From the NCBI RefSeq assembly GCF_014636095.1, contig NZ_BMDV01000001.1, positions 600,622-664,621 of the forward strand: 64,000 nucleotides of DNA. Reading direction: 5' to 3'. The position numbers were made by a program, and so were the translations under genes. The DNA is from Acinetobacter modestus. Its GTDB lineage: Bacteria; Pseudomonadota; Gammaproteobacteria; Pseudomonadales; Moraxellaceae. The notes under the pieces were generated by a model. It had not been told where the DNA came from. It saw only the letters and a program-made list of their open reading frames with translations, and searched no databases. How positions within the stretch are numbered: the stretch's first letter is position 1; every line of letters begins with the position of its first letter. Positions 37,486 through 47,097 of the stretch are shown piece by piece.

Positions 37486-38751
37486 TTATTGTGCTGGCAT
37501 GTAAACTTTAACAAAATCCCTTAACTGGCCAGTTTGTGTTGCGTAAAGAATTGCACCAGTATGTGAACCATTAACTACAGGAGCACTCGCACTTGGTTGA
37601 ATTGGAACAGGAAGCAGACTAACATTTGTACCTGCTTTTGACATCTTATCATACAGATCGTAGGTCACTGTGTAAGGTACATTGGTATCATAAACCCCTT
37701 GAACGATCAAAATTGGTTTATTCAGTTTTTTCGTCGTTGGTTGGCTATAATCACTAAGGAACTTCTTTACAACCTCATCTGTTTCGAATTCTTGTCGATT
37801 GATTCCTGGATATTCCATAACTTTCTTGTCAGGATTCGCTACCATAAAGGCTTGAATATCTTTGCTGTACTCATCCTGAATTTCATCCAAACATTCAGTT
37901 TTTGCTAAATCAGCAATCGCCTTAGCCTTAGTACTACCAAACATATCTTGATAATTAAAAGTTGGCTCATAAGCTGTAATTCCAACCCCAGCCAATGCAG
38001 CATAAGAGAGTAATGTTGCATAGGTTTCAATAGCAACAGACTGCGGCAGGCCATTAATTGCAGCAGGTGCAACATTTAGAATAATTTCACCCAAGCTTGA
38101 TGCTGGTGCACCAGCAACTGCACCTTTATAACTTGGATCTGCATTTGCATATTCAGCGACACCTAATGAAGCCTGCCCGCCCTGTGATTGACCTACAGAC
38201 ATCCAGGCACCATTTAGCTTGGTGCCATAATGCTCTTTAGCTGCTTTTACTGCATAGATTGCAGATTTGGCCTCACTTGGCAAGTTCAGATAAGGATGCT
38301 CACCCTCGCCTCCCAACCCTTCATAGTCAGGTGCCACAATTATATACCCCTGACCCAATAACTCCTTAGCAATAAAGTCATTAAATCGATCACCTAATCC
38401 TGCATTGCTTGGTGCACACTTATCAGCCCCACCTAGTGTTCCATGAGTCCAGACAATCATTCGATAACCATCTTTAGGTGGAGCAATAGTTGGAAAATAG
38501 ACAAGAGCTGAGGTTTCAACAGTCTTACCCAAAACATTTGGCATTTTATATTTAATGACTTTAACCGAACTAGCTTCAGCCACATCTTTCAAAGTGTCTG
38601 CTTCATTCACATAAGCTGTTTCTGAAACATAAGATGATGGTGTAGAGGGTTGTGAATTATTATCACTACCACCGCCGCCATTATTACATGCGGTTAAGAA
38701 TAATGAAGCTGTTAACGTAGAAATTACTAAAGTAATATTAGACCGTTTCAT
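37486..38751 (-). CDS. Secreted lipase-like alpha/beta-hydrolase lipoprotein
   Basis: A 421-residue exported hydrolase. The signal sequence ends in LTAC with Cys22, then a Gly/Ser-rich linker, so it is a lipoprotein. The nucleophile elbow is GQSQGGQ (Ser within SVGQSQGG), preceded by MIVWTHGTLGG and the second strand IIVAPDYEGLGG. The acid and histidine are likely in VQGVYDTNVPY and NGSHTGA. This arrangement matches the secretory lipase (LIP, fungal lipase A-like) family. Substrate is probably a medium- to long-chain ester; this is family inference. Monogenic. Confidence 0.82.
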   Translation of the reverse strand: MKRSNITLVISTLTASLFLTACNNGGGGSDNNSQPSTPSSYVSETAYVNEADTLKDVAEASSVKVIKYKMPNVLGKTVETSALVYFPTIAPPKDGYRMIVWTHGTLGGADKCAPSNAGLGDRFNDFIAKELLGQGYIIVAPDYEGLGGEGEHPYLNLPSEAKSAIYAVKAAKEHYGTKLNGAWMSVGQSQGGQASLGVAEYANADPSYKGAVAGAPASSLGEIILNVAPAAINGLPQSVAIETYATLLSYAALAGVGITAYEPTFNYQDMFGSTKAKAIADLAKTECLDEIQDEYSKDIQAFMVANPDKKVMEYPGINRQEFETDEVVKKFLSDYSQPTTKKLNKPILIVQGVYDTNVPYTVTYDLYDKMSKAGTNVSLLPVPIQPSASAPVVNGSHTGAILYATQTGQLRDFVKVYMPAQ

Positions 38752-38817
38752 AAAATATCCTTTTAGTCTTTGTCTTTTTTATACATGATGCTACATGCCA
38801 TTCTATTAAGGCATAAA

Positions 38818-38843
38818 AAAAGTGCCCTGCATAGGACACTTTT
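38818..38843 (-). terminator. Terminator of ubiA
   Basis: AAAAGTG-CCT and AGG-CACTTTT form an imperfect stem with one mismatch and a GCAT loop, 17 bp past the ubiA stop, with a T-run on the minus strand. Confidence 0.82.
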
Positions 38844-38859
38844 CTATTAATTCATTATT

Positions 38860-39741
38860 TCAGCAAATGAATTTCAAAAAAATTCCCAGAAAAATTATCA
38901 TTCCCACCCAACGATTGTGACGGAATGCCCAAAAACAAATCTGTGGTTCTCGATCTTTAGTTTTATATGCCTGATAAACAAAATCCCCTGCAACAACAAG
39001 TAATGCAATCATTCCAAACGGTATAAAAATATGTTGCAGATACAAAGCCGAGCCAATTAATAACAAGCTAATGAACTGTAATAAACCAATTATCTGTATA
39101 TCGTAATTACCAAATAAAATTGCGGTAGATTTCACACCAATTTTCAAATCATATTCACGATCAGTAATTGCATATTGTGTATCATAAGCTACCGTCCAAG
39201 CCAAATTACCAAAATATAAAAGCCAACAGGTTAAATCTGGCGTTTGCCCAACCGCAGTGTATGCCATCGGAATTGACCATGAAAAAGCAGCACCTAAAAA
39301 CACTTGTGGTAAATTGGTAAAGCGTTTCATAAAGGGATAAATAAACGCTAAAAATAATGCACCAAATGACCAATAAAGGGTTTCGATCGGCAGGAAAAAT
39401 AGCAACATAGCACTTGCAGTAACTAAAGCTAAAAATACAAAAACAGCCTCGCGAGCACGAATTATACCTGTAGCTAAAGGGCGTGTTTTTGTACGTTCAA
39501 CATGCGCATCAACTTTACGGTCAGCAAAATCATTGATCGCACAGCCTGCTGCACGCATAAAAATAACACCCAAAATCATAAGCAATAATATCTTAAGATC
39601 TGGTATCCCTTTTGCAGCAATCCACAAAGCCCACATAGTCGGCCAAAAAACCAATTCTGTACCGATTGGCTTATCAAAGCGGCATAAATAATAATAGGCT
39701 TCTAAACGTTGTCGCCAAGTCGTATGTTGCACTGTTTCCAT
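38860..39741 (-). CDS. ubiA: 4-hydroxybenzoate octaprenyltransferase
   Basis: Inner membrane prenyltransferase that attaches the octaprenyl (or nonaprenyl) chain to 4-hydroxybenzoate in ubiquinone synthesis. The 293-residue protein has about eight hydrophobic segments and both Asp-rich motifs: NDFADRKVDAHVERTKTRP in the first half and YDTQYAITDREYD in the second. The GCAIND lead into motif 1 is typical of UbiA. AAGGA lies about six bases before the ATG. ubiC ends 15 bp upstream, forming the ubiC-ubiA operon. Confidence 0.96.
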   Translation of the reverse strand: METVQHTTWRQRLEAYYYLCRFDKPIGTELVFWPTMWALWIAAKGIPDLKILLLMILGVIFMRAAGCAINDFADRKVDAHVERTKTRPLATGIIRAREAVFVFLALVTASAMLLFFLPIETLYWSFGALFLAFIYPFMKRFTNLPQVFLGAAFSWSIPMAYTAVGQTPDLTCWLLYFGNLAWTVAYDTQYAITDREYDLKIGVKSTAILFGNYDIQIIGLLQFISLLLIGSALYLQHIFIPFGMIALLVVAGDFVYQAYKTKDREPQICFWAFRHNRWVGMIIFLGIFLKFIC

Positions 39742-39756
39742 GATGAATCCTTAGAG

Positions 39757-40248
39757 TCAATGCTGTTGAATAAACTGCTCAAATGCTGGGAGAAAAGTCT
39801 CTTGCACGATAAATTTACAACCATGCCAAGTATAACAACTTTGTCTGGTCCAACCTTCTTCTAGATAAATAACCCTTCTTTCACAAGCTGGATTAGTTCG
39901 TTGAAATAAAAACCAACCGATTGGCTTATTACGGATATGCCGAAATAATCGAGCTTTCTTGTGTAAGCTTAGAATTGGAAAAATACTTTTTGCTTTGACC
40001 CAAGCCTGCGCCTGATTACCATATAGATTCGTTTCACGTACCCATGCAATATGGTGTGCTGGCATTTGCATCCATTGGCTATCGTTAAAAGTGAGTCGTT
40101 GAAACTGTTCATTGAGACGCTCGACATGAAATGCCCCCTCACCCAAATCAGTCAATTGCTGAGTGAGAGAACCAGATGCATACAACCATTTTTTTAATTC
40201 AGCTGGGATCTCTCGCCCCTTAATTCTGTTTGGTCGTAAATTTCGCAT
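39757..40248 (-). CDS. ubiC: Chorismate lyase
   Basis: Converts chorismate to 4-hydroxybenzoate and pyruvate, the entry step of ubiquinone synthesis. The 163-residue protein has the family's conserved WVRETNLYGN strand-loop and a C-terminal region with the catalytic Glu in YLEEGWTR, following RRVIYLEE. The N-terminus (IPAELKKWLYASGSLTQQL) matches the UbiC opening helix. It is the first gene of ubiC-ubiA, an order found in many gammaproteobacteria. ATG at 40248; the upstream ribosome-binding site is weak. Confidence 0.93.
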   Translation of the reverse strand: MRNLRPNRIKGREIPAELKKWLYASGSLTQQLTDLGEGAFHVERLNEQFQRLTFNDSQWMQMPAHHIAWVRETNLYGNQAQAWVKAKSIFPILSLHKKARLFRHIRNKPIGWFLFQRTNPACERRVIYLEEGWTRQSCYTWHGCKFIVQETFLPAFEQFIQQH

Positions 40249-40333
40249 GCTTGGCTCACTAAAAACATCGCAACTAGTTTACATGAATTTCTTTGGAAAA
40301 AGCGTATGACTTTCAATTGAATCAAAAACATAA

Positions 40334-40359
40334 AAAAAGCTCGCCGAAGCGAGCTTTTT
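40334..40359 (-). terminator. Intrinsic terminator of glnA
   Basis: AAAAAGCTCGC and GCGAGCTTTTT pair perfectly over 11 bp with a CGAA loop; on the minus strand a T-run follows. The stem is the same as in the terminator at 18021. Confidence 0.92.
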
Positions 40360-40373
40360 CAGAGTCTAATGTA

Positions 40374-41783
40374 TTACAGGCTGTAGTACATATCAAATTC
40401 AACTGGGTGAGTAGTCGTATTAAGACGACGTACATCTTCAGTTTTAAGTTCGATATATGCATCAAGCATTTCTTTAGTGAATACGCCGCCTTTTAATAAG
40501 AACTCGTGATCCGCTTCAAGTGCAGCAATTGCCATTTCTAAGTTATGAGCAACTGTTGGGATTTTTGCTTCTTCTTCAGGAGGAAGGTCATACAAGTTCT
40601 TGTCAGCAGCTTCACCTGGATGGATCTTGTTCTGGATACCATCAAGACCAGCCATTAACAATGCAGCAAAACCTAAGTATGGGTTCATTAATGGATCTGG
40701 GAAACGTGCTTCGATACGCTTGCCTTTAGGGCTAGAAACGTAAGGAATACGGATAGAAGCAGAACGGTTACGTGCTGAGTAAGCAAGCATAATCGGAGCT
40801 TCGTAGTGTGGAACTAAACGCTTATAAGAGTTTGTACCTGGGTTCGTGATTGCATTCAATGCACGAGCGTGCTTGATGATACCACCAATGAAGAATAATG
40901 CCATTTCAGATAAACCAGCATATTCATCACCAGCAAACAAGTTCTTGCCATCTTTAGAGATAGACATATGAACGTGCATACCAGAACCGTTATCACCTAC
41001 CATTGGCTTAGGCATAAATGTCGCTGTTTTGCCATATTGATGAGCAACGTTCCAAACTGCATATTTGAACTGCTGAACTTCGTCCGCTTTACGAACCATA
41101 GTGTTGAAGCTCACACCAATTTCTAATTGGCAAGAAGCAACTTCGTGGTGATGTACTTCTACACGACCAGGACCCATGATATCTTCGATACGTGCACACA
41201 TTTCAGCACGCATGTCTTGATGAGAGTCAACTGGAGGAACTGGGAAATAACCGCCTTTAACACGTGGACGGTGACCAGAGTTACCAGCTTCATAGTCTTT
41301 ACCAGTAGACCATGCAGCTTCTTCAGCGATCAATGTGTGGCGTGCGCCAGACATATCGATGTCCCATTTAACTTCGTCAAAAACGAAGAATTCTGGTTCT
41401 GGACCAAAGAATGCAGTATCGCCGATACCAGTAGATTTTAAATATTCTTCAGCACGACGAGCAATCGAACGTGGGTCACGCTCGTAACCTTGACCAGTAG
41501 ATGGCTCGATTACGTCACAAGTTACAACAACTGTTGGCTCAGCAAAGAACGGGTCAAGAAAACCTGTTTCAGCATCTGGACGTAAGATCATGTCAGAAGC
41601 TTCAATGCCTTTCCAACCAGCGATTGAAGAACCATCAAACATTTTACCGTCTTCAAATGTATCTTCATCAATTGTGTCAGCTGGGTAAGTTACGTGTTGC
41701 TCTTTACCCTTAGTATCAGTAAAGCGAAAATCGACCCATTTTGCGCCACTTTCTTTGATGAGTTGAAGGACCTTGTTCGCCAT
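40374..41783 (-). CDS. glnA: Glutamine synthetase, type I
   Basis: Makes glutamine from glutamate, ammonia and ATP; the main ammonium-assimilation enzyme and a dodecamer. The 469-residue product equals E. coli GlnA in length. Landmarks are [20 protein letters not shown], the metal-site [27 protein letters not shown], the [17 protein letters not shown] loop, and NLYDLPPEE with the adenylylation Tyr that GlnE modifies. I chose the ATG at 41783 (MANKVLQL) with GGAG nine bases upstream; an ATG two codons earlier (41789) is also possible. A sigma-54-type promoter and NtrC-like sites lie upstream, and no ntrB-ntrC follows. Confidence 0.98.
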   Translation of the reverse strand: MANKVLQLIKESGAKWVDFRFTDTKGKEQHVTYPADTIDEDTFEDGKMFDGSSIAGWKGIEASDMILRPDAETGFLDPFFAEPTVVVTCDVIEPSTGQGYERDPRSIARRAEEYLKSTGIGDTAFFGPEPEFFVFDEVKWDIDMSGARHTLIAEEAAWSTGKDYEAGNSGHRPRVKGGYFPVPPVDSHQDMRAEMCARIEDIMGPGRVEVHHHEVASCQLEIGVSFNTMVRKADEVQQFKYAVWNVAHQYGKTATFMPKPMVGDNGSGMHVHMSISKDGKNLFAGDEYAGLSEMALFFIGGIIKHARALNAITNPGTNSYKRLVPHYEAPIMLAYSARNRSASIRIPYVSSPKGKRIEARFPDPLMNPYLGFAALLMAGLDGIQNKIHPGEAADKNLYDLPPEEEAKIPTVAHNLEMAIAALEADHEFLLKGGVFTKEMLDAYIELKTEDVRRLNTTTHPVEFDMYYSL

Positions 41784-41848
41784 GCTCATTTGCTCCAATG
41801 AAATTTTTATGCACTTGTTAAGTGCGTGTTAGTTGTTGATATATAATT

Positions 41849-41864
41849 AGCAATTATCATACCA
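41849..41864 (-). promoter_or_regulatory. Sigma-54 (RpoN) promoter of glnA
   Basis: On the minus strand the sequence TGGTATG-ATAA-TTGCT fits the sigma-54 consensus TGGYRYR-N4-TTGCW at every position, with the GG and GC elements at the correct spacing. The predicted start of transcription is about 41838, giving a leader of about 50 nt to the glnA ATG. This is the arrangement of nitrogen-regulated glnA promoters in other proteobacteria. Confidence 0.75.
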
Positions 41865-42011
41865 ACAATTTTAAAGCATACCTAAAACATTGAAATTCTT
41901 TGCAGAAAAAATGCTTTAAGCTCCATGTCCTATGTCCACTATAATGTTTGCTTTCACAAATGCACCATATTTAAACATTCCGATCTCAGCTCGTCCCCAA
42001 AATAGACATAA

Positions 42012-42028
42012 CGAACCAAAGTGGTGCA
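42012..42028. promoter_or_regulatory. NtrC-like binding site 1 for glnA
   Basis: CGAACC-N5-GGTGCA compares with the enterobacterial NtrC consensus TGCACC-N5-GGTGCA: the right half is perfect and the left half matches 4 of 6, with the correct spacer. It lies about 180 bp upstream of the predicted sigma-54 start site. Confidence 0.55.
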
Positions 42029-42041
42029 AAACATATAACAG

Positions 42042-42058
42042 AGAACTAATGTAGTGCA
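42042..42058. promoter_or_regulatory. NtrC-like binding site 2 for glnA
   Basis: AGAACT-N5-AGTGCA is a weaker version of the same motif (right half 5 of 6, left half 3 of 6). Its centre is 30 bp, about three helical turns, from site 1, as in paired NtrC enhancers. An isolated perfect half-site TGCACC also occurs at 41961-41966. Confidence 0.45.
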
Positions 42059-42413
42059 ATTTACACTATCATGAGTTAGCATAAATTCGCTTTTTATATC
42101 ATTCTTTTGAACTTCATTCCAATCAATTCATTTAGACTTTTGGTTCACTTTGTATATTTTTATTCAAACCTTTAAATTTATGAAGTTTATTCTGATTTTT
42201 AAACACGATTTCTATCATAATTAATCAAAGCCAACTAAACATCGGGTAATTGAAATATTCAACATTGATCATTTGTTTTTGTTATGATTATTCTTCTCTA
42301 TTTTTAACATATTCCTTTAAGCTTCAATAAATCCTAAAGAAATATAACTTTAGAATAGAGTAATCACATTAACAGCTCAATAAAGCAATTATTTTTCAAA
42401 AGGTTATAAAGTC
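42059..42413. other. Intergenic region between the glnA control sites and trpG
   Basis: About 355 AT-rich bases with no gene. It must hold the trpG promoter. I looked for a Trp-rich leader peptide and competing hairpins before trpG and found none, so there is no visible attenuator. Confidence 0.45.
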
Positions 42414-42998
42414 ATGCTTCTAATGATCGACAACTATGACTCATTTACTTACAACATCGTCCAGTATTTTGGCGAGTTGAATCAAGAAGTAAAAGTCGTT
42501 CGTAATGATCAAGTGACATTAGAGGACATTGAACGATGGCAGCCAAAATACTTGGTTATAGGTCCTGGCCCATGCTCACCAAGTGAAGCAGGAATTTCTA
42601 TTCCTGCAATTAACCATTTTGCAGGTAAAATTCCTTTATTGGGTGTCTGTCTTGGACATCAAGCGATTGGACAGGCATTTGGTGGCAAGATTATCCGCGC
42701 TAAAACGGTGATGCATGGTCGTTTATCTGATATGCACCACAGTGACAAAGGAATTTTTAGTCACTTACCTTCCCCGTTTGCTGCTACACGTTACCACTCA
42801 TTGGTAATTGAGCAAGAAACGTTGCCAGAATGTCTAGAGGTGACGTGCTGGACGAACCAAACAGATGGTACAATTGAAGAAATTATGGGCGTGAAACATA
42901 AAACACTTCCTGTTGAAGGTGTTCAGTTCCATCCCGAATCTATTTTGAGCGAACATGGCCATCAAATTTTTAAAAACTTCTTAGATATTTACGCTTAA
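42414..42998 (+). CDS. trpG: Anthranilate synthase component II (glutamine amidotransferase)
   Basis: Supplies ammonia from glutamine to the TrpE chorismate-binding subunit. The 194-residue class I amidotransferase has the opening [14 protein letters not shown], the oxyanion region [11 protein letters not shown], the nucleophile Cys in [15 protein letters not shown], and the His-Glu pair in [11 protein letters not shown]. In Acinetobacter TrpG has been described as shared with 4-aminobenzoate synthesis. trpE is not adjacent. A terminator at 43014 and a cystine transporter gene separate it from trpD and trpC. Confidence 0.95.
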   Translation: MLLMIDNYDSFTYNIVQYFGELNQEVKVVRNDQVTLEDIERWQPKYLVIGPGPCSPSEAGISIPAINHFAGKIPLLGVCLGHQAIGQAFGGKIIRAKTVMHGRLSDMHHSDKGIFSHLPSPFAATRYHSLVIEQETLPECLEVTCWTNQTDGTIEEIMGVKHKTLPVEGVQFHPESILSEHGHQIFKNFLDIYA

Positions 42999-43013
42999 TT
43001 ACTAAGTTTTATT

Positions 43014-43049
43014 TAAAAACAGCTTATTTGTATTAATAAGCTGTTTTTA
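43014..43049 (+). terminator. Terminator of trpG
   Basis: TAAAAACAGCTTATT and AATAAGCTGTTTTTA form a perfect 15-bp stem with a 6-nt loop, 15 bp past the stop codon. TTTT follows. Confidence 0.9.
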
Positions 43050-43347
43050 TTTTGAACATATAAAATCACTATATAATTCATACATACTGATTAATTTTTC
43101 AGCATTAAAATCAAAACTTAAAGATTTAATTCAAAGCAAATCATTCTTTTTAAAAAATTAAAATATTTTTCATGTATTTCAGAAGAAGGAATTCATCATC
43201 ATTTTTTTCAGTTCTGGAATTCCTTTTTAATTTTTTAGATTAAGTATAGTCATAGGAATGATTAAGCTTCATGGGTGCTGAATGATAGAATCTGAATCAT
43301 TATTTTCTAGAGATCTCCCCCTGAAATATCAATCAGGATAACCTATT
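43050..43347. other. Intergenic region before the cystine symporter gene
   Basis: Nearly 300 AT-rich bases, with no gene. Two copies of GGAATTC (near 43188 and 43215) can pair across about 20 bases, making a weak hairpin followed by T-rich DNA. Function unknown. Confidence 0.35.
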
Positions 43348-44706
43348 GTGAATATCTTAGTTTTATTGAATATTATTGTTTTTCTCTTGCTGATCGCAGG
43401 ATTGTTTTTTAGCTACCGACAAGATTGGAGTCTTTCTAAAAAAGTACTGATCGGTATGATCGTAGGTATTATTTATGGTTTAGGTCTTAAAGCGATTTAC
43501 AGCGACAGTGCAATTATTGAACAATCTGTTGCATGGTTCAATCTTATCGGTAATGGTTATGTTCAACTTTTACAAATGGTGATCATGCCACTTATTTTTA
43601 TCTCCATTTTAAGTGCGGTCGTCAAACTCCATCAAACCACCTCATTAGGTAAAATCAGCGTATTTGTTATTGGTATTTTACTGGTTACCACAGCAATTGC
43701 GGCTTTTGTCGGAATTAGTATTACTAACTTATTTGGTTTAACTGCCGAGGGCTTAGTTCAAGGCACCAAAGAAACTGCGCGCCTTGCTGCAATTCAAAGC
43801 GATTACATTGGTCAAGTCACGAACCTAGATATACCTAAATTACTTCTCTCTTTGTTACCACAAAACCCTTTTGCAGATTTAACAGGTATACGACCAACAT
43901 CGATCATTAGTGTCGTGATCTTCTCAGCTTTTTTAGGCGTTGCAGCATTAAAACTGATGGATAAAGACCCGATCAATGGTAAGAGAATTCGACATGGCAT
44001 CGAAGCATTACAAGCCTTGATTATTGGCTTAGTGCGTTTAGTGATGCAATTTACGCCTTATGGTGTATTAGCATTAATGGCGAAAATGGTCGCAACTGCA
44101 AACCTTGCTGACATTGTTAAATTAGGTGAGTTTCTAGTTGCTTCTTATCTCGGTCTTGCTGTTATGTTTATTGTACATGGGCTAATTTTGTTATTTGTTC
44201 GTGTCAACCCCATTGAGTTTTTCAAAAAAGTTTTTCCTGTACTTACTTTTGCATTTACAAGCCGCTCAAGTGCAGCAAGTATTCCTCTCAACATTGAAAC
44301 ACAACATAAACAATTAGGTGTTCCAGAAGGCATCGCCAGTTTTTCAGCATCATTTGGAGCAACAATAGGTCAAAATGGTTGTGCTGGTTTATACCCAGCT
44401 ATGCTTGCGGTTATGGTAGCGCCTACAGCAGGAATTAATCCTCTTGATCCTTTATGGATAGCGCAACTGGTAACAATCGTTACACTGAGTTCAATCGGTG
44501 TCGCAGGTGTTGGTGGCGGTGCAACTTTTGCTGCTTTAATTGTATTACCAGCAATGGGATTACCAGTTACTTTAGTGGCTTTGCTGATTTCGATTGAACC
44601 GTTGATTGATATGGGCCGTACGGCTTTAAATGTAAATGGCTCCATGACTGCTGGTGTGGCAACAAGTCAAATACTTGGGCTTAGAAACAGCATCGATAAC
44701 GATTGA
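43348..44706 (+). CDS. L-cystine/dicarboxylate symporter family transporter (TcyP/YdjN-like)
   Basis: A 452-residue inner membrane protein of the dicarboxylate/amino acid:cation symporter family. It has the TcyP/YdjN pattern of an N-terminal helix, a basic segment ([11 protein letters not shown]), then helices carrying [17 protein letters not shown], the re-entrant serine-rich loop [12 protein letters not shown] and the [11 protein letters not shown] transport-site region. TcyP-type members take up L-cystine, and substrate is inferred from that. The start is GTG with AGGA about ten bases upstream. It is inserted between trpG and trpD and has its own terminator at 44721. Confidence 0.85.
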   Translation: MNILVLLNIIVFLLLIAGLFFSYRQDWSLSKKVLIGMIVGIIYGLGLKAIYSDSAIIEQSVAWFNLIGNGYVQLLQMVIMPLIFISILSAVVKLHQTTSLGKISVFVIGILLVTTAIAAFVGISITNLFGLTAEGLVQGTKETARLAAIQSDYIGQVTNLDIPKLLLSLLPQNPFADLTGIRPTSIISVVIFSAFLGVAALKLMDKDPINGKRIRHGIEALQALIIGLVRLVMQFTPYGVLALMAKMVATANLADIVKLGEFLVASYLGLAVMFIVHGLILLFVRVNPIEFFKKVFPVLTFAFTSRSSAASIPLNIETQHKQLGVPEGIASFSASFGATIGQNGCAGLYPAMLAVMVAPTAGINPLDPLWIAQLVTIVTLSSIGVAGVGGGATFAALIVLPAMGLPVTLVALLISIEPLIDMGRTALNVNGSMTAGVATSQILGLRNSIDND

Positions 44707-44720
44707 TCATATATTGTTTC

Positions 44721-44761
44721 AATCAAAGCCAGTCATTCGATTCGATGATTGGCTTTTGATT
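44721..44761 (+). terminator. Terminator of the cystine symporter gene
   Basis: AATCAAAGCCA and TGGCTTTTGATT pair with one bulged T, and the inner part (TCAT with ATGA) extends the stem. It starts 15 bp after the stop. Confidence 0.75.
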
Positions 44762-44959
44762 TTATACAGATCATGATTAGAAAAGATTAAAAACCACTCT
44801 ACCTAGCTATTTAAATTAAAATCTAAGCACAAACATAAAACTGAGACTATTTTCTGCTAACATAGCCGATTAGCAAGTGAGCCATTTTTCACAAAACCAA
44901 GCCCTTCTTCTTTATTAACCAACTTCACTTAAGAATTTTAATCATTAATGCTGTAACTC

Positions 44960-46015
44960 ATGACTATGAATATCCAACAGGCTCTTAATCACATTACCAA
45001 AAACATTCATCTTACCCAGCCACAAATGGAAGATGTCATGCGTAGCATTATGCAGGGCGAAGCAACTGATGCACAAATCGGTGCGCTGATGATGGGCTTG
45101 CGCATGAAAGGTGAAAGTATTGATGAAATCACTGCAGCAGCACGCATTATGCGTGAGTTTGCAATTAAAATTGATGTGAGTGATATTCCTCATCTGGTCG
45201 ATATTGTCGGCACAGGTGGAGATGGTCAGAATTTATTTAACGTATCTACAGCTTCAAGTTTCGTTATAGCTGCTGCTGGTGCAACGATTGCCAAACATGG
45301 TAACCGTGGTGTGTCGAGTAAGTCAGGTTCATCCGATGTACTCGAACAAATGGGAATTCAGCTTGATTTAAATATGCAACAAACCGAACGCTGCATCCGT
45401 GAAATGGGTGTAGGTTTCCTATTTGCACCAAATCATCATAAAGCCATGCGTTATGCAGTTGCACCTCGTCGTGAGTTAGGTATTCGTAGTATTTTCAACT
45501 TACTTGGCCCATTAACGAATCCTGCTGGTGTGAATCGTTTTGTGATTGGGGTATTTTCAGATGAGTTATGCCGCCCTATCGCTGAAGTATTAAAGCAGTT
45601 GGGTGCAGTGCATGTACTGGTTGTACACTCTAAAGATGGTTTAGATGAGATCAGTCTTGCAGCACCAACAACAGTTGCTGAACTGAAAGATGGCGAAATT
45701 ACTGAATGGACTTTGACACCAGATGATGTAGGTATTCCATCTCAAACCCTCACTGGTTTAGTGGTGAATAGTTCAGAAGAAAGCTTAAAGCTGATCAAAG
45801 ATGCTTTAAGCCGAGATAAATCAGATATTGGTGAAAAAGCAGCAAACATGATTGCACTCAATGCTGGTGCAGGTATTTATGTTGCAGGTATCACCAAGAC
45901 TTACAAGCAAGCAGTTGAGTTCGCTCAAGATATTCTTTATGGCGGACAAGCTTTAGAAAAAATGAGTATCTTGGCTGAATTTACCAAGACATTGAAACAA
46001 TCTCAGGCAGACTAA
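44960..46015 (+). CDS. trpD: Anthranilate phosphoribosyltransferase
   Basis: Adds phosphoribosyl to anthranilate, the second step of tryptophan synthesis. The 351-residue protein has the glycine-rich PRPP loop [18 protein letters not shown], the [18 protein letters not shown] segment, and [14 protein letters not shown], all diagnostic. A second ATG two codons in (44966) is an equally good start. trpC follows after 9 bp with its ribosome-binding site overlapping the trpD stop, so trpD-trpC is one coupled unit. The 200 bp before trpD hold the symporter terminator and presumably the promoter. Confidence 0.96.
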   Translation: MTMNIQQALNHITKNIHLTQPQMEDVMRSIMQGEATDAQIGALMMGLRMKGESIDEITAAARIMREFAIKIDVSDIPHLVDIVGTGGDGQNLFNVSTASSFVIAAAGATIAKHGNRGVSSKSGSSDVLEQMGIQLDLNMQQTERCIREMGVGFLFAPNHHKAMRYAVAPRRELGIRSIFNLLGPLTNPAGVNRFVIGVFSDELCRPIAEVLKQLGAVHVLVVHSKDGLDEISLAAPTTVAELKDGEITEWTLTPDDVGIPSQTLTGLVVNSSEESLKLIKDALSRDKSDIGEKAANMIALNAGAGIYVAGITKTYKQAVEFAQDILYGGQALEKMSILAEFTKTLKQSQAD

Positions 46016-46024
46016 GGACTTCTC

Positions 46025-46831
46025 ATGATCGATATTCAAAATACCATTTTAGGTAAAATTGTTGACCGCAAACATGAGGAGCTTGCAACACGTTTAAAAC
46101 AACGTAGTTTGCATGATGTAGAACAGTGGGCAAAAGAAGCAACACCTGTTCGTGGTTTTACCAAGGCTTTGCAACATAAACGTCCAGCCGTTATTGCTGA
46201 AATTAAAAAAGCGTCACCTTCTAAAGGTGTGATCCGAGCAGATTTCAATCCTGCTGAAATTGCACAGCAATATGAACAAGCAGGTGCTGCTTGCTTGTCT
46301 GTATTGACAGATGTGGATTTCTTCCAAGGTGCGGATGAAAATATTGCGATTGCACGTAATCACTGTGCCCTACCTGCGTTGCGCAAAGATTTCTTGGTTG
46401 ATCCTTATAATGTTGTTGAAGCGCGTGCACTGCATGCCGATTGTATTTTATTGATTGTGGCATGTTTATCAGATCAACAGCTTGAAGAAATGTCGAAAAC
46501 TGCATTTGAGCATCAGTTGGATGTGTTGGTCGAAGTACACGATGAATATGAGTTAGAGCGTGCGTTAAAGCTTTCTGAGCAATGTATTCTAGGTGTTAAT
46601 AACCGCAATCTTAAAACCTTTGATGTAGATTTAAATACCTCATTACGTTTAAAGAAATTATTGCCTGCTTCTCGTGTTTTAGTCACAGAAAGTGGTATTG
46701 CAACTCCTGCTGATGTAGAAATGATGCAAACCAATGATATTCATACTTTCCTTGTTGGTGAAAGCTTTATGAAACAGCCGCGTCCAGATCAAGCATTTGC
46801 AGAATTGTTTGGAAAGCCTGAACAGGTTTGA
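46025..46831 (+). CDS. trpC: Indole-3-glycerol phosphate synthase
   Basis: Closes the indole ring of tryptophan from CdRP. The 268-residue TIM-barrel enzyme has the motifs AVIAEIKKASPSKGVIR (catalytic Lys), LRKDFLVDPYNVVEAR, ILGVNNRNLKTFDVD, and SGIATPADV with FLVGESFM (phosphate site). It is monofunctional, without the TrpF domain fused in E. coli. AAGGA from the end of trpD sits eight bases before the ATG. It ends the trp unit at the hairpin near 46848. Confidence 0.97.
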   Translation: MIDIQNTILGKIVDRKHEELATRLKQRSLHDVEQWAKEATPVRGFTKALQHKRPAVIAEIKKASPSKGVIRADFNPAEIAQQYEQAGAACLSVLTDVDFFQGADENIAIARNHCALPALRKDFLVDPYNVVEARALHADCILLIVACLSDQQLEEMSKTAFEHQLDVLVEVHDEYELERALKLSEQCILGVNNRNLKTFDVDLNTSLRLKKLLPASRVLVTESGIATPADVEMMQTNDIHTFLVGESFMKQPRPDQAFAELFGKPEQV

Positions 46832-46847
46832 GTTGTATCGTTAATAG

Positions 46848-46871
46848 ATACCTTTCTTAAAGGTATTTTTT
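46848..46871 (+). terminator. Terminator of trpD-trpC
   Basis: ATACCTTT and AAAGGTAT form an 8-bp stem with a 3-nt loop that runs into a T-tract, 16 bp past the trpC stop. Confidence 0.88.
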
Positions 46872-46920
46872 GATTGTTGAACAACTAAAATATTGACTAA
46901 TAAAAGATAAAAAACTCGAA

Positions 46921-46955
46921 GTTAAAAGTCCAATTTTAATAATTGGACTTTTAAC
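46921..46955. repeat. Perfect 15-bp inverted repeat in the trpC downstream region
   Basis: GTTAAAAGTCCAATT and AATTGGACTTTTAAC pair over 15 bp with a 5-nt loop. It follows the trpC terminator by about 50 bp and has no T-tract. No gene reads into it, so it is not needed as a terminator; it could be part of a small RNA or an operator. Confidence 0.6.
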
Positions 46956-47097
46956 AAGAATGTAGAAACATAAAAAATAAATCACATAGAAATACAGTGT
47001 TTAAAATTTTAGAGCGACTAATAAACTAATACAAAATTTAATGATTGATTTTAATTTCTCTAACCTGTAGATTTTCTTTTTGAGTGGATTAGCAAAA

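Noticed and set aside
44370..44645. 91-codon frame antisense to the cystine symporter gene
   Set aside because: It mirrors the codon pattern of the real gene on the other strand and has no start signal; the symporter motifs are clear on the plus strand.
43348..44706. Cystine symporter gene as a mobile insertion in the trp cluster
   Set aside because: There are no terminal repeats, target duplications or transposase remnants, so only the gene order is noted.
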